DNA of 64,000 nucleotides, taken from the NCBI GenBank assembly GCA_024138015.1, contig JAMXBB010000002.1, positions 14,865,330 to 14,929,329 on the forward strand, read 5' to 3'. Below, piece by piece: positions 10,413 to 21,050 of this stretch. A program made the position numbers and the translations under genes. The notes beneath the pieces are model-generated. The model saw nothing but the letters and a program-made list of their open reading frames with translations, searched no databases and had not been told where the DNA came from. The first letter of the stretch is position 1; the number at the start of each line of letters is the position of its first letter. Origin of the DNA: Lumnitzera littorea (taxonomy: Eukaryota; Streptophyta; Magnoliopsida; Myrtales; Combretaceae).

Positions 10413-11590
10413 ATAATTAGTGTGTTTATCTTTAGCTAAGTCTCATGTACATATATATATATTGACCTAATAAATTAAATCACTTAGAGATATTCAACGA
10501 TGCAATTTAGGGTGTCTTTGTTTTATAGGTGACATTTTTCTTCACAACTCATTTCGCTATTTATTGTAACCATACATTTATGATACTCATATATTTATTA
10601 CATGAACAAGCTATTGTCACTATTTCCTTTCAAGAAGAAGTGTTGATGAGAAACAATATTAGCAATATGTCTTAAGATGGTGGATAACTAGGAAGGAAAA
10701 TATGAATATTGTCCACCCGTCTATAACCACCTCTTTCCAAAAGGCTTAATGATGGTGGTCAAATAGTTATACAACCTTCTCATAATTGCTATAGCGGTAT
10801 TTGAGAATTTAGAAACTTAATTAAACTAAGATGGATATGTAATCGTGATGTATATTTAAAGTAAAAGAGATCAAATATAATGTATGGTAAGAATGTAAAT
10901 CACCACAAATGTTAAAAAAAAAAAAACCATTTAGATTTCTATATCCTAATTTGTTAAGATTTAGTCTTCTTATTTGAAGTGAAAAATGTGATGCATTGAT
11001 GTGTTGTAAATGTAAAATTGCTAACGTAAAAATGATTTACTGTCTTTTCACTATTATAATGAATTTTACTCAATAAGAAAAAGATTATATCAATCAAACT
11101 AATTATTATAAGAGGATACATAAACAACGAGTTAGAGGTATAAAAAACAACTCATATATGTTAATATATTTCTTTAAAAGTCAAGCTGTCCAAGATAGGG
11201 GATATTATTATTTATCCTAAACAAACAAAATCTACCAAAACGGTAAGTATAAAAAATTCCCATAGAAGAGATAGCATAATCCTACGTAAGGGATAATAAC
11301 AAAAAGAAAAGAAAAAATAAAAAATTGTAAAATAAAGCCACTAATTAGATAGAAATAATGACAAACAAATATTCCAACTACTATAGTATCTTCTAATTAA
11401 CCATAATTGTATGTAAATTTATGATGGTAAGCACATAATGTTGATGGTCAAATTTACAATTTTTAGTTAATGAAAAGGTAAGGTCTATAAATACTAAAAT
11501 TGGTAGTGGTGGATCTATGGATCTAAGGTAATGAAGGGAGCGAAAAAGGTTTCAAATGTTGCCCTCTAATGGCTAGGGTTTTTGAAGGAG
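10413..11590. other. Intergenic sequence, nothing recognised
   Basis: AT-rich, with no frame, RNA gene or repeat that I can name. It lies inside the gap between the two remains of the duplicated GRAS copy. Confidence 0.5.
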
Positions 11591-11720
11591 GTTGTGTGTA
11601 TGTTGTGTGTGTGTGTGTATGTCTATATGAGAGAGATAGAGAGAGTATAACTCAAGAAAATTTACTGATTTACTTGAATTAACATGTTTTATTGATTTAC
11701 TTGAATTAACATGTTTGAGA
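11591..11720. repeat. Microsatellites and a 27-bp tandem duplication
   Basis: A TG-rich run (11595-11620) is followed by GAGAGATAGAGAGAG and then by two near-identical units of GATTTACTTGAATTAACATG spaced 27 bases apart (from 11667 and 11694). Low-complexity sequence without coding potential. Confidence 0.75.
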
Positions 11721-11919
11721 GATAAGAGATACACTTTTAATTTAAACACAATTAAAGGAATTTAGTAATATAAAATTATTTTTTAAGATGTGTAAAACTG
11801 AAATAAGTCTCTAGCATTACAATTTAGATTAAGGAAGTTAAACTGTCTTAGAAGGTCTTCATTATGATGCACAGCATTTTTTTTATTTTTTTGGGTTGAA
11901 AAACTTAGCACTTCATTCA

Positions 11920-12440
11920 TTAGACAATGATAGGAACTACAACAGATGAAGAAACACAATATGCTGAGTCTAACTCTAGTAGCCTAAGGAGAGTATGTGG
12001 GTAGTTACATGACCATTTTAGAGGATACACTTGCTTTCTAGTATTAGTGGCTACCCAATTAGCTATTGCATTTAAACTTCTTAGAAACAAAACATAAAGA
12101 AAAATTATCAAGCCTTAACAACTCAAATTTAACATCTTCAACAATTGGTTTGGTTGTCCAGCCAATTGATCTATAGCCTTCATTTATAGTATCAATGACA
12201 TTCAAAGCATTCAAGGCTATTTGCACCAAAGCCTACTCTTGTTCTTTAGCCTAAACTAAAGCCTCACTAATTGCCAAGGCTTCTAATACATTTAAAGTTT
12301 CTAAATCAACAACTTTTGAAAACCCCCCTACAGCCCTTCCATGCTTGTCATGTGTGACTGTTGCCAGCTCCCCCTTCTTATCTCTAATAAAAAAAAAGAG
12401 AGGCATATGCATTTATTGGAATTGTACCACCTAATGGGGG
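11920..12440 (-). pseudogene. LINE RNase H-like domain (broken)
   Basis: The minus strand reads WVPPLGGTIPINAYASLFF, then RDKKGELATVTHDKHGRAVG, and later LEALAISEAL. This is the usual layout of the C-terminal RNase H-like domain of plant LINEs (W..PP.G...N, GRAVGGF, EALA). It closes with NAIANWVATNT and LLRLLELDSAY. Stops lie between the pieces, so it is not functional. Confidence 0.7.
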
Positions 12441-12701
12441 GACCCACCTTCCTTCTTGCAAAAAACAGCTTTCTAACCTTGCTATCTCCAGATCCTTCTT
12501 CTCTATCATCCTAACACACGACTCGTTCCATTTTTCTATGGCTACCATGAATCTTCTCACAACTGCTTATGGATCTAGTCTTATTCCTTCATGTACAATG
12601 CCACACCTCTTCTTCTACACCCACTAAGCTAACCAAAACTTTTTCTCCTTTAGATATATACCAGAAATACCCCAAGATTGCTGCTTTCTCAATATTCCTC
12701 A

Positions 12702-12905
12702 TCATCTAGCCATAAAAACTATAAGATCATCCCTTTTAAGATGGACCCTAAGAGCGTTGAACCAAACAACTTCTATACACGGGCAAGAAATCAACTCATG
12801 GACTATAGATTCTCTTTCTCCACATAATACGTAGTAATAATCTTGGATGATGTGTCTTTGTCTTAGATCACGGCTATAGGTAAAGATTCCGTATACACTC
12901 TCCAT
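12702..12905 (-). pseudogene. LINE reverse-transcriptase zinc-binding domain fragment
   Basis: A 67-residue open stretch contains CGERESIVHELISCPCIEVV, matching the CG..ES..H....CP....VW motif of the zf-RVT domain that follows the RT of plant LINEs. The conserved Cys and His residues remain. It is isolated by frameshifts from the RT upstream and the RNase H downstream. Confidence 0.75.
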
Positions 12906-13912
12906 ACAAAGTGCTGTATTTTAGGTTGAACATTTAAAAGCCATAAACTTTTTTAATTTTTTGTAGAAAGGGCTTGTGATGTTGATCCTTATGTAGAAGA
13001 TAATTGTAACTCTTCCCCAATTAGATAATAATAGGCTAATTTGGTTGTGCATTCACTAGATCTAATGAAACGCCATATGAAGGTGTTATCTTTCTCTCGA
13101 ATAAGTATGTATATTCTCTTTATAGCTTCAATTTCCTCTATAGATAATTGGTATTCCTCTTAAGTTTTAGAACCGTCCATCATTATCAATTGAGGTATCC
13201 ATTGTCATTGATGTTTCTACACTCATTCTAGTAAAAAGTTTGTGATTAGGAATACTAAGAATCTACCTATCCTCTTAAACCCTCATTGATCTCCCATTGC
13301 TAATATGCTAAATAAAGCCTTTGAAAAGTATGTCTCTTCCCTCTAGAATACACCCCTAAGCCGAAGAAGCTTTCCCCCCTTTACTTGAAAATCCGATTTG
13401 GGGAAAGACAAACCTTTAAATACTCTAACCTATAGAGCATTAGGTGATGTGTGCAATCTCCATGCTAATTTAGTCAAGAGGGCTAAATTATATACATGGA
13501 GATCCTTCAACCCTAATCCCCCTTGGTCCTTTAGTTTTGTTAAAGTTTGCTACTTTACCAAATGCACTTTCCCTTCCTCTACTTTCTAACAAAAAAAAAA
13601 AAATCGTTAATCAGGTTGTTAATTCCTCTACACTACTTTGAAGGCTAAAACAACTCATAAAGTAAGTAGGAATAGCAAAAGCCACTGCCTTGATCAAAAT
13701 TTCCCAACCAACCGGACTCAATAGATTCCTTGTCCAACCTTGAATCTTCTTCTCAATTTTGTCACAAACAAATTTGAGAGCATGTGTCTTAGACTTACCC
13801 TAAAAAGATCTAGTAGGGTCTCTTGATTCTCAAACCCCATCAATAAGTTGTTATCTTACATGCTAAGTGTGTTGGTACTAAAAGATACATTTAACTTGGA
13901 AAATTTAAATTT

Positions 13913-14446
13913 TTAGCCCGAAGCTTCACAATAGTCATGAATTGCCTTCTTTAGAATCTCTAAATTGTTATTTGAAACTTCAACAAAGAACAAAGAGCCA
14001 TTTGCAAATAGTAAACGTGTAATTCTTGGACAACTACTCTTGGGCCTAACTCCCTTTAATGGATTTTGACTAGCAATCTTATTTAAAAACTTAGACAGTA
14101 TGTTTGTTATAGTAATGAAGAGATAAGGGGATAAAGGATCCCCTTGTCTCACGCCTCTTGAAGGTTTCACATGTCCAGCAACACTTCCATTAATCAAGAT
14201 ACCATATTTAATAGAACAAACACAAAATATAATCCAATTCACCCATTTATGGTTAAGACCAAGCTTTTCTAAGACACGTCTTAAAAAATCCCACTCCACC
14301 TTATCGTAGGCCTTATTCATATCCACTTTGAGACCATAATTAAACACTTTTCCTTTCTTTTGGTTTTTTAAGAAGTGCAAAAATTCATATGGCTTTAATA
14401 TATTTATAAGAATTTTTGAAATGATTTTGTGAATGAAATTAAACAA
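13913..14446 (-). pseudogene. LINE reverse transcriptase core fragment, catalytic motif lost
   Basis: A 177-residue open stretch, with homology extending to about 14530 in another frame. It shows KIISKILINILKP, the motif GLKVDMNKAYDKVEWDFL, and GVRQGDPLSPYLF, all characteristic of non-LTR RT. The catalytic box, usually FADDS, reads FANGS, so both catalytic aspartates are gone. About 25 residues between NILKP and YEFLHFL appear deleted relative to the family. The enzyme is dead. Confidence 0.9.
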
Positions 14447-14776
14447 GCTAATTGGACTATAATGGGAAAAAGATTCAAAGATGGGACTTTACGGATAAGA
14501 ACAATATTAATCAAATTTAAAGCTCTAGGGAATGTACCTTTAGCAAAGGAATCTTAGATTGCCAGAAGATGTACAATATGCTTGAAACCTTTTAATTTCA
14601 CTTAACAATAATGCTGAAGTTGCTAAATTAGAACTTGTTACAATCATAACATACACCAGTTACCACAAATAACATTATAGTTAAATCCATCTATAAAATT
14701 GATTTCTAGAAAGCAATCATCGTACCATAAGAGGAACTCATTTGTTGGTTCAATAAAAATAGATCTTTAAGCCTAA

Positions 14777-14888
14777 TTTTTTTTTTTTTTTTACCTAACT
14801 ACTTTGTTGGGGGGAAGGAGAGATTCGAACTTTAGTATATCTCGATAGAAGATTAATGGCGATGCCACTAGACTACAATACCCCTAGC
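14777..14888 (-). mobile_element. tRNA-derived SINE with target-site duplication
   Basis: On the minus strand the element starts near 14888 and has an RNA polymerase III A box (TAGTCTAGTGGC) and, about 30 bases later, a B box (AGTTCGAATCTC). It ends in a 16-base A tail (plus-strand T-run 14777-14792). It is flanked by CTTTAAGCCTAA (14765-14776) and CTTCAAGCCTAG (14889-14900), a 12-base duplication with two mismatches. Total length is about 112 bp. Plant SINEs have this design and depend on LINE proteins. It is not a tRNA gene, as no cloverleaf or anticodon arm is evident. Confidence 0.82.
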
Positions 14889-14900
14889 CTTCAAGCCTAG

Positions 14901-15384
14901 TTTAGGAGGGGGTGGGGGAATTTACTTACCTAAGAATGAATATATGTATTTGAGTTCAAGTAAAGAAGAAAGAATTTTAGTATCACAAAGGGGGATATCC
15001 TTATAAATACCATATCAACATTTATTACCTATCACATTAGTAGCATATAACATTCTTTTATTTTCACCATTTTCAATAGTATTTATGTTCTCTTGTACTA
15101 ATAAAACCTTTTATTCTCTTTTTGAATTCAAACACATAATATTTAAGCTTTCACGTGCAACTTTTCCCTATATATACTATAACGATAATTTGTGACCTCT
15201 CATATAATTAATAATATTATGTATGACAAATGGGTAAAAAATATAAACTCCCAACTTATAATTTCTTATTGCCAAATTCATCATGTAATATACTCAATGA
15301 CAGAGGAAGCAAAAAGATCACACAATCTTAATATGCCAATATTTATCCAATATCCACCAAATGGCAGAAATGACATGAATATAT
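14901..15384. other. Intergenic sequence, nothing recognised
   Basis: AT-rich spacer between the SINE and the plastid-derived segment. I compared it with remembered plastid trnA intron sequence and saw no match, so the plastid insertion appears to start near 15385. Confidence 0.5.
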
Positions 15385-15451
15385 ATATTATCTATCATTG
15401 GCCTCAATGATAGATTCAGCTGGAAAGACAAAGAGAGGATGATTTACCTTG

Positions 15452-15487
15452 TGGTGGATATAAGTGGTTCAAGTCCGCCTATCTCCA
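15452..15487 (+). pseudogene. Plastid-derived trnA-UGC exon 2 fragment
   Basis: Exon 2 of plastid tRNA-Ala(UGC), with the T-loop region read as TGGTTCAAGTCCGCC and the acceptor 3' strand as TATCTCC. The first exon and nearly all of the group II intron are absent, so it cannot make a tRNA. Confidence 0.8.
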
Positions 15488-15642
15488 GCACGTCAACTTA
15501 GCCGATAGAAAACTATTTACTAACAGCCAATTTTTTTTTTTATTCAGCTATTCAATTTATGATTTATCACTTACGACTATTGATAATACTCATTTATTTA
15601 ATAGTACATTATAATGGTATAGTCTTATAATTAAGGGTGTTG

Positions 15643-15778
15643 TTCAAACGACGAAATCTTTGTAATAGATACTTAGGCACCTAAAAACGATAAAGGACAT
15701 AATAAGTGATGAAATGCTTTAGAGAGTTGAAAATAAGCATGGATTCAGAGATTATTAAATAGATCAACCTTTGGAGTT
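15643..15778 (+). pseudogene. Plastid-derived 23S rRNA 5' end fragment
   Basis: Begins with TTCAAACGA as plastid rrn23 does and continues through ACTTAGGCACCTA, GATGAAATGCTTT and AGATCAACCTTT. Only the first ~135 of about 2800 bases are present, with many transitions. Confidence 0.8.
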
Positions 15779-16227
15779 ACATGTCAACAATTAAAACGTA
15801 GAAGGGGGGAAAGTTTTAGGGCCATTTACCATATATTTTGGTGATAAAAAATAGCAAATGGAAAGCTGACTTTAGTACTAACCAATGTTAAAGAAAATTA
15901 TCGGCTCGTTACAATAGCTTTTACGTCTGTCAAAATTCACCATATCGCATCTAGACATGCGCACGAGGTGCGAGGCCTCGGATCCCATGTTTCTTAAAAA
16001 TAAATAAATAAATAAAATAAAACTAAAAACCATCAAAGTAACCTGGCCCTGTGTTAGACCTCCGATGGACCCATGACGGACTTATGAGGACTCGCCGTGT
16101 CCTCGGCTCATCCCTAAACAGTCAACTAAACGGTCTTATTGGGTCTTCATTTCCAAGACCAAGGGTATGTTTATCTATTGAGTATGTAAGAAAGATATTT
16201 AGAGCGTTATCCTAAATTTTTTATTTT
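15779..16227. other. Spacer, nothing recognised
   Basis: A locally GC-richer stretch (about 15950-16140) has no frame or family I can name. Confidence 0.45.
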
Positions 16228-16598
16228 AGGAAAAAGCATAAATAAGTTCTAACGTTTTTACGAATTAATCTTTAACCTTTTATTTAATTAATTTTAGCTT
16301 TCAAACTTTTTAAATTGTATCAAATAGATTATTCTATTAAATTTTGATGCATTGGTACATAATTAGTCTACATAAGTACAAAAAAGTACCTAATATTTAT
16401 TTGTATATACAAATCAGTCATTAATATTTTTATTTAGTCTATTTTAATCTTTAATGTATCTATATATAACGGAAAAGTTAATGAAGGGACATTTTTATAA
16501 ATTTATTAAAACATTGAGGATTAAAATAGATTAAATGAAAGATCAAGAACTAATTAGTATATACTGGGAAATGTTAGGAGTTTTTTATACTTTTCCCT
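16228..16598. mobile_element. Mutator-like MITE with long imperfect terminal inverted repeats
   Basis: The left end GGAAAAAGCATAAATAAG and the reverse complement of the right end, GGGAAAAGTATAAAAAAC, continue as TTCTAACG and TCCTAACA and then more loosely for about 70 bases. A 371-bp non-coding element with long TIRs starting GGGAAAA fits Mutator-derived MITEs. The flanks are both T/A runs, so a 9-bp duplication cannot be confirmed. Confidence 0.55.
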
Positions 16599-16599
16599 T

Positions 16600-16667
16600 T
16601 TTTTAAACAACTCTTCACCTTATTAATAGTTATTTTTTAAACAACTCTTCACCTTATTAATAGTTAT
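16600..16667. repeat. Perfect 34-bp tandem duplication
   Basis: Two adjacent copies of a unit containing TTTAAACAACTCTTCACCTT and ATTAATAGTTAT, spaced exactly 34 bases. The identity points to a recent event, next to the MITE end. Confidence 0.85.
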
Positions 16668-17401
16668 TTCACAAAATTTAATTAGCAATTCTTTAAAACT
16701 TTTGTGGTTCCCATGTCATTATTACTTGTCAAACTAATATTTAAAATATTATTATGAAAATTATTGAAGTGTAGATAATTATTTTATTTAGTACATACTA
16801 TAATGATAATATTTTATTTTTACTGCAAAAAAACTGAAGGAAAAAAAAAAAAAAGGTTGTTGCTTTAAGTAATGGAACAAATTTGGCTAAGAGACGTTAA
16901 TCAAGTCTAACATTTGTCAAACTTCAAGGAACTTTTTAAAAGAAAAAAAAAAAAGAATTTAGAGCATTGGTTCCTGCTTAGGTAATTGGATGCTAATAAG
17001 CACCGTGGTGCTTCTTTTATTAGTTAAAGTGGGGTGCCCGGTATGGAAAAATGTGTCAAATACTCTTGATAAATAAAAAAAAAAAGGATTCATTAATAGT
17101 AATACACTAGTATTTTAATGAACACTAGGTAAATACAAATGATATTTAGACACATATCAATAATAGTGGGTTTAGATGTTTATGTGTTATAATTTTATTG
17201 GCATTTATCTACTATTTTTGAAAACACGAGGTATATTAGATCTACTAAAGCCTCTTTTTGATAAACTTACCCTAATAGAACTATTTAGGTAATAGGAAAA
17301 TACTTCACATTGTACTTGGTGTAATTTGAAGTATGTATATCATATAATGAGTAAATAACAAAGTAACAAACCTAATATTGATATATAAGATCGTTTATTT
17401 G
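16668..17401. other. Spacer, nothing recognised
   Basis: AT-rich with several A-runs. No gene, and no trace of the missing 5' part of the duplicated GRAS gene. Confidence 0.5.
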
Positions 17402-17703
17402 TTGGAATTAGTTAAGTTAAGTCAAAGGATGACAAATGTGAGATTTGTTAGTTTACCGTATTGTGGGGAGACAATAAATGAATCAAAGTGTTTGTTAAAT
17501 GAGCATGTTAGATGTTGGGGGATGAAAGGAGAAGAGGACATGTTGTTGCTAACCTAGAAAAGGCATAATGCAGTTTTTGCCACTTCTTGGGTCCCTTCTT
17601 CTCTTGGGTTGGATGGGCTTTAGTTCTATTCAGGCTATATTAGCTAAATGATTATGATTGTAAAGGACTAGAATAATTTAATATATTTTCTCATATAAAT
17701 GGC
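17402..17703 (+). pseudogene. 3' fragment of a duplicated SCL32-type GRAS gene
   Basis: Collinear with 8611-8915. It corresponds to residues from about 380 to the end plus some 3' flank. The frame is kept from 17402, with LSQRM, SLPYC, WGMKGEEDM and AVFATSWVPSS, but the conserved SAW-region Trp codon (W432 of the intact gene) is TAG at 17555-17557. A second TAG falls at 17621-17623, five codons before the normal end. The N-terminal ~380 codons are absent. With the upstream copy at 9369-10208 it forms the remains of one tandem duplicate. It cannot make a GRAS protein. Confidence 0.9.
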
Positions 17704-18059
17704 CCTCAATTTGTCAATTAATAAAGAAAATTGATATTTTGTTCAAATTGTAGAGGCTATACACAATCTTATATGTAAATCAACTTTTTCAAGTTGAATC
17801 ATAATTTCTTCCATATCATGTAGAGAGTAGCTTCTCCTCCTTTCATGCATCATTGTAAGGTTTCTATCCCAAATTTATGATAAAGATGTCAAAAAGATAA
17901 AAATAGGGGGAGAGAGAGAGAGAGCACTAAATAAAATTTCTTTCTACTTTTAAGCTATTCGGTAGCTACATGAATTTTGAAAATATTCTCTAGGATGTAT
18001 TTTGAAAGTTTATAGTTAAGGAGGTGCAAAGTGAAGAACAAGGTTGGTGCCTTTTCCAA
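17704..18059. other. Spacer with short GA microsatellite
   Basis: A purine run AGGGGGAGAGAGAGAGAGAG lies at about 17906-17925. It could be a polypurine tract before the LTR that follows, but no LTR start can be fixed next to it. Confidence 0.4.
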
Positions 18060-19946
18060 TTAACTTTCAATGCATAGAAAAATAGAAAAAAAGTAGAAAT
18101 TTTAGAAGATTACAAAAATGAGATATTTATAAAAAAATGAAAATGGAAAATTCACAAAAATTAGAAAAAAATAAATTTTCTTAGAAATATAAAAATTAAT
18201 AATATATATATATATATAAAAGAAAGGGATAGAAGTCGGACCAGGCTAAAGCTTGGTCCAAGAAATAGGGCTTAAGGCCCTTTATTTAAAACAGCAGGCA
18301 CATGGGCAATTGCTTTTTATTTTTCACCCAGGCACGTCCAATGCATGCACCAGCTTAGGCACGTCCATACACTCAGTACATACCAAATGGCCTCTTCTTC
18401 CCCTTTCTTCTTCCTTTCTCCCCCTATTTCTTAACCTACTTTCCTTCCTTAGGAGCTTAATTTGGGGTCATATCTAACCTCCTTTACTATATGATTTCAC
18501 CAAATTAATGGTGAAATCATGTAGTACGCATGCCTTATTTTTGAATTAAGCTCAAAACTAGTTCAGATTCGATTAGCCACACATTTAAAATCGAATAAAA
18601 AATTTGGAAAAAAGTTGGTTTCATAGGTCAAAGTTTATTAACACGATTAATTTGATTTTTGAACTTTCTCAGCTTAATCGATGTTAGTTTAGTATATAAA
18701 AAGGTCCAGGAAGAAGTGCAAAGGGGGGAATCAATTGATTCTAAAAAGTCTCTCTCTTTACATCTCTCTCTTCGATTGCTGTCACAACCAAACTCCCTTG
18801 ACCACTAGCTTTCAAAACCAACCCCAACCAACCATTGTTGTGACCCCCTTAACCACGCGTTCGAACTCAAGCCCTAACTACTGTGATCTACGGCCCAAAA
18901 CTCCACCACTACTAGTCTGCATCTAAGGTTGAGCATTTGGTTGTGCTCGTCATCATCTAAAACCCCCAACCCAATGCCTCTCTCACACTTGGATGTCCCC
19001 ACTACGCTGAGCCAAATATTGCCGTCACTTCCCCAATTTTGAAGACTGCTTGAACTACATCCATTCACCTTAGCATCCTCCCTACCCCCCATAAACCTAA
19101 TACAATAGCCATAAATCCCCCTTTCTTCAATCGTTTCATCATCAAGATCACTCGGAATTACACCTCACTGACTGTTGCAACTAAAGTTCATTAACTCAAC
19201 CTAATCTAACCATTCGACCCAACTTGACTGATTCGAGCTGACCTGGATCCTACACCTACTTCCATCTGCTTTGGTCTAACCCTCATTTTCTGTTTGTGTT
19301 TTCTGCTTTATATATATATTTATTGTAAACATAAATGTAATTGTAAAAAAAAAAAAAAAGAAGAAAAAAAAAAAAGAGAGAGTAAACAAAAGAAAAAAAA
19401 ACTTAGTTTTTCTAAAAGCTAACCTTTTTTAGAAATTAAAAAGACAGCCCACTAATGTTTTTTTCTTTTTAAAAACTACGTACATTTGATCTTGAATAGT
19501 GGATATGTAAACACTTGTATGCAAATACGAGACGACTTAAAATATGGAAAAAATTCTTTTTTATTTATATATTTGTTTAATTTAATTAATTTAATTTCTT
19601 GTTAATGATTTGTAAATAATGGTATATTGAAAAGTGAAATTAAAATCAGAAAGTTAAAAAAGTAGTACTTGTTAAGGGTTTAAAAAATTAGCTCCTAAAC
19701 TCAAAATCTTTGGTTTTCAACCCTTTTTTTAAAAATTGGTTTTTTAAGTGGACCAATGGTTACGTTAAATCGATTCCCCTAATCAATTTAATCTAACTCT
19801 CTTTTTTCCGATTCTAATTGGGTGGCGACTCTAAGTATTTTTAAAACATATTTAAAAATCAAGTTTTTCTTAACTCTTAATCAAGGGTTAGTATTAAATG
19901 GATTAAGGAAAATATTTAAAAAATGAAAAAAAAAATCAAGTTCAAT
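18060..19946 (+). mobile_element. Tat/Ogre-like solo LTR (approximate ends)
   Basis: It shares its layout with the LTRs at 42678-44987 and 45289-47635: an A-rich beginning, a GC-richer CCAACC/ACCACC-type middle (18750-19270), homopolymer-rich AT sequence, and a 3' part with CTAATTGGGTGGCGACTCTA and GGGTTAGTATTAAATGG. No internal region or primer-binding site follows, so it is best read as a solo LTR or fragment. Start and duplication were not found. Frames inside are chance. Confidence 0.5.
18486..18525. repeat. Near-perfect hairpin
   Basis: ATGATTTCACCA (18491-18502) and TGGTGAAATCAT (18509-18520) are exact reverse complements around a six-base loop. Arms extend to about 17 bases with one mismatch. 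It lies within the LTR-like segment. Confidence 0.8.
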
Positions 19947-20367
19947 ACTTATGATTCAAATATATTTAGAATTCCCTATTATATAGTTGCACAACACCTT
20001 GACCACCAACCTACCTATACACACCCTACAAAACACTTATTTATATAAAGACTATGTCATAAAAAAGGTAAAGAAAATAGAATAAGTATATAACTTAAGA
20101 TAGGTTGTTCACTACTCATGATGGTATTCTTGAGTTAAGAAAGTAGAATAAGTATATTATGAATCCATTATAAATAAAAGAAGTTACTATTAGTAAATGA
20201 TATGCCAATAAGTTAACTAGTCCAAAAAAATATTTATTAATAGATCTAGTCTTTCTTAACACACAAATACGAAAACCATATATAAGACAATATGACTTAC
20301 ATATGGGTCTCATGTCTTATTTGGCAATTAATTAGTGGCAACATATGGGTGGTTCCTATATTGCCTT
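19947..20367. other. Spacer, nothing recognised
   Basis: AT-rich, without gene or identifiable repeat. Confidence 0.45.
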
Positions 20368-20375
20368 GTATTTGG

Positions 20376-21042
20376 TAGGGATGCATCGAAAGGGTTCTTA
20401 GGGTATCCTATCTAGCTTAACCTGTTTAAGACCTAATAAGGTATTAGGGTTTTAGAACGAATTTAAGGTTATGGATTGGGTTTTGAGACTTACTAAAAAC
20501 CCAAACTTTATAAAATTAAGTAATATATTATAATTATATTTATTGGCCAACAAAAGAAGAAGAAGAAAAATAGCAGGTTGTAGGCTTTTCTAAGCTTTGT
20601 CTAGTAATAGAAGAATGTTTATGTGGATGTTTATCATTAATGAATAAGATGAAAGACTGTTGAACTTTATTTATTTTAGAACTTTGATGAATGCTTATCT
20701 TGATGTTGTTGTTTTAATTTTGGATTTGTAATAATTGTTATTTAAAAATTAAATTGTATGGCGATACAATGCATGGGAAATTCAATGGAACTTGATTCTA
20801 ACTCTATTTATAACAATAATGTTATGCTGTTTTCATGTTTGTTTTTTTTTTTTTTTTTTTTGGCACACAACAAGTTAGATCAAGTTTTAAACAAGTTTTA
20901 AAAAACCCTATAGGGATAGGTTTTGATAATAGAGCAAGAGCTCTATAAAATTTTAGGATAGATTTTAAAATGCCTTATAGGATAACGGGGATGAGTTCAA
21001 GTTTGCAAAACTAGTCCTATACCTACTCCAATGGTATCCCTA
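20376..21042. mobile_element. Non-autonomous hAT-like element 1
   Basis: Ends are TAGGGATGCAT on the left and, reverse-complemented, TAGGGATACCAT on the right. Flanks are GTATTTGG (20368-20375) and GTATTTAG (21043-21050), an 8-base duplication with one mismatch, the size made by hAT transposases. The 667-bp interior has no transposase and includes a long T-run near 20850. Confidence 0.68.
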
Positions 21043-21050
21043 GTATTTAG

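Larger units (their letters stand above)
11878..14640 (-). mobile_element. 5'-truncated, decayed plant LINE (L1-like, with RNase H)
   Basis: On the minus strand, domains follow the order of ORF2 of plant L1-type LINEs: reverse transcriptase, zinc-binding RT C-terminal domain, then an RNase H-like domain close to the 3' end. The element ends in an A-rich tail, seen on the plus strand as T-runs at 11878-11893. The apurinic endonuclease region and ORF1 are absent, so it is 5' truncated near 14640, typical of aborted target-primed reverse transcription. No clear target duplication was found. It sits in the gap of the split GRAS duplicate. Confidence 0.85.
15385..15778 (+). other. Nuclear insertion of plastid DNA: trnA-UGC intron end, exon 2, spacer and 5' end of rrn23
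   Basis: Collinear with the plastid inverted-repeat rRNA operon. In order: the 3' end of the trnA intron (TCTATCATTGGCCTCAATGA), trnA exon 2, the trnA-rrn23 spacer (CAACTTAGCCGATAGAAAAC) and about 135 bases of the 5' end of 23S rRNA (GTTGAAAATAAGCATGGATT). Most differences from the plastid sequence as I recall it are C-to-T or G-to-A, typical of old methylated nuclear plastid DNA. A route via mitochondrial DNA is possible but not needed. It is too short and mutated to function. Confidence 0.85.

Noticed and set aside
14821..14880. tRNA gene suggested by A and B box-like sequences
   Set aside because: No anticodon arm or acceptor pairing. The A tail and flanking duplication identify a SINE.
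15452..15487. Functional tRNA-Ala
   Set aside because: Only exon 2 of the plastid gene is present, within a decayed plastid insertion.
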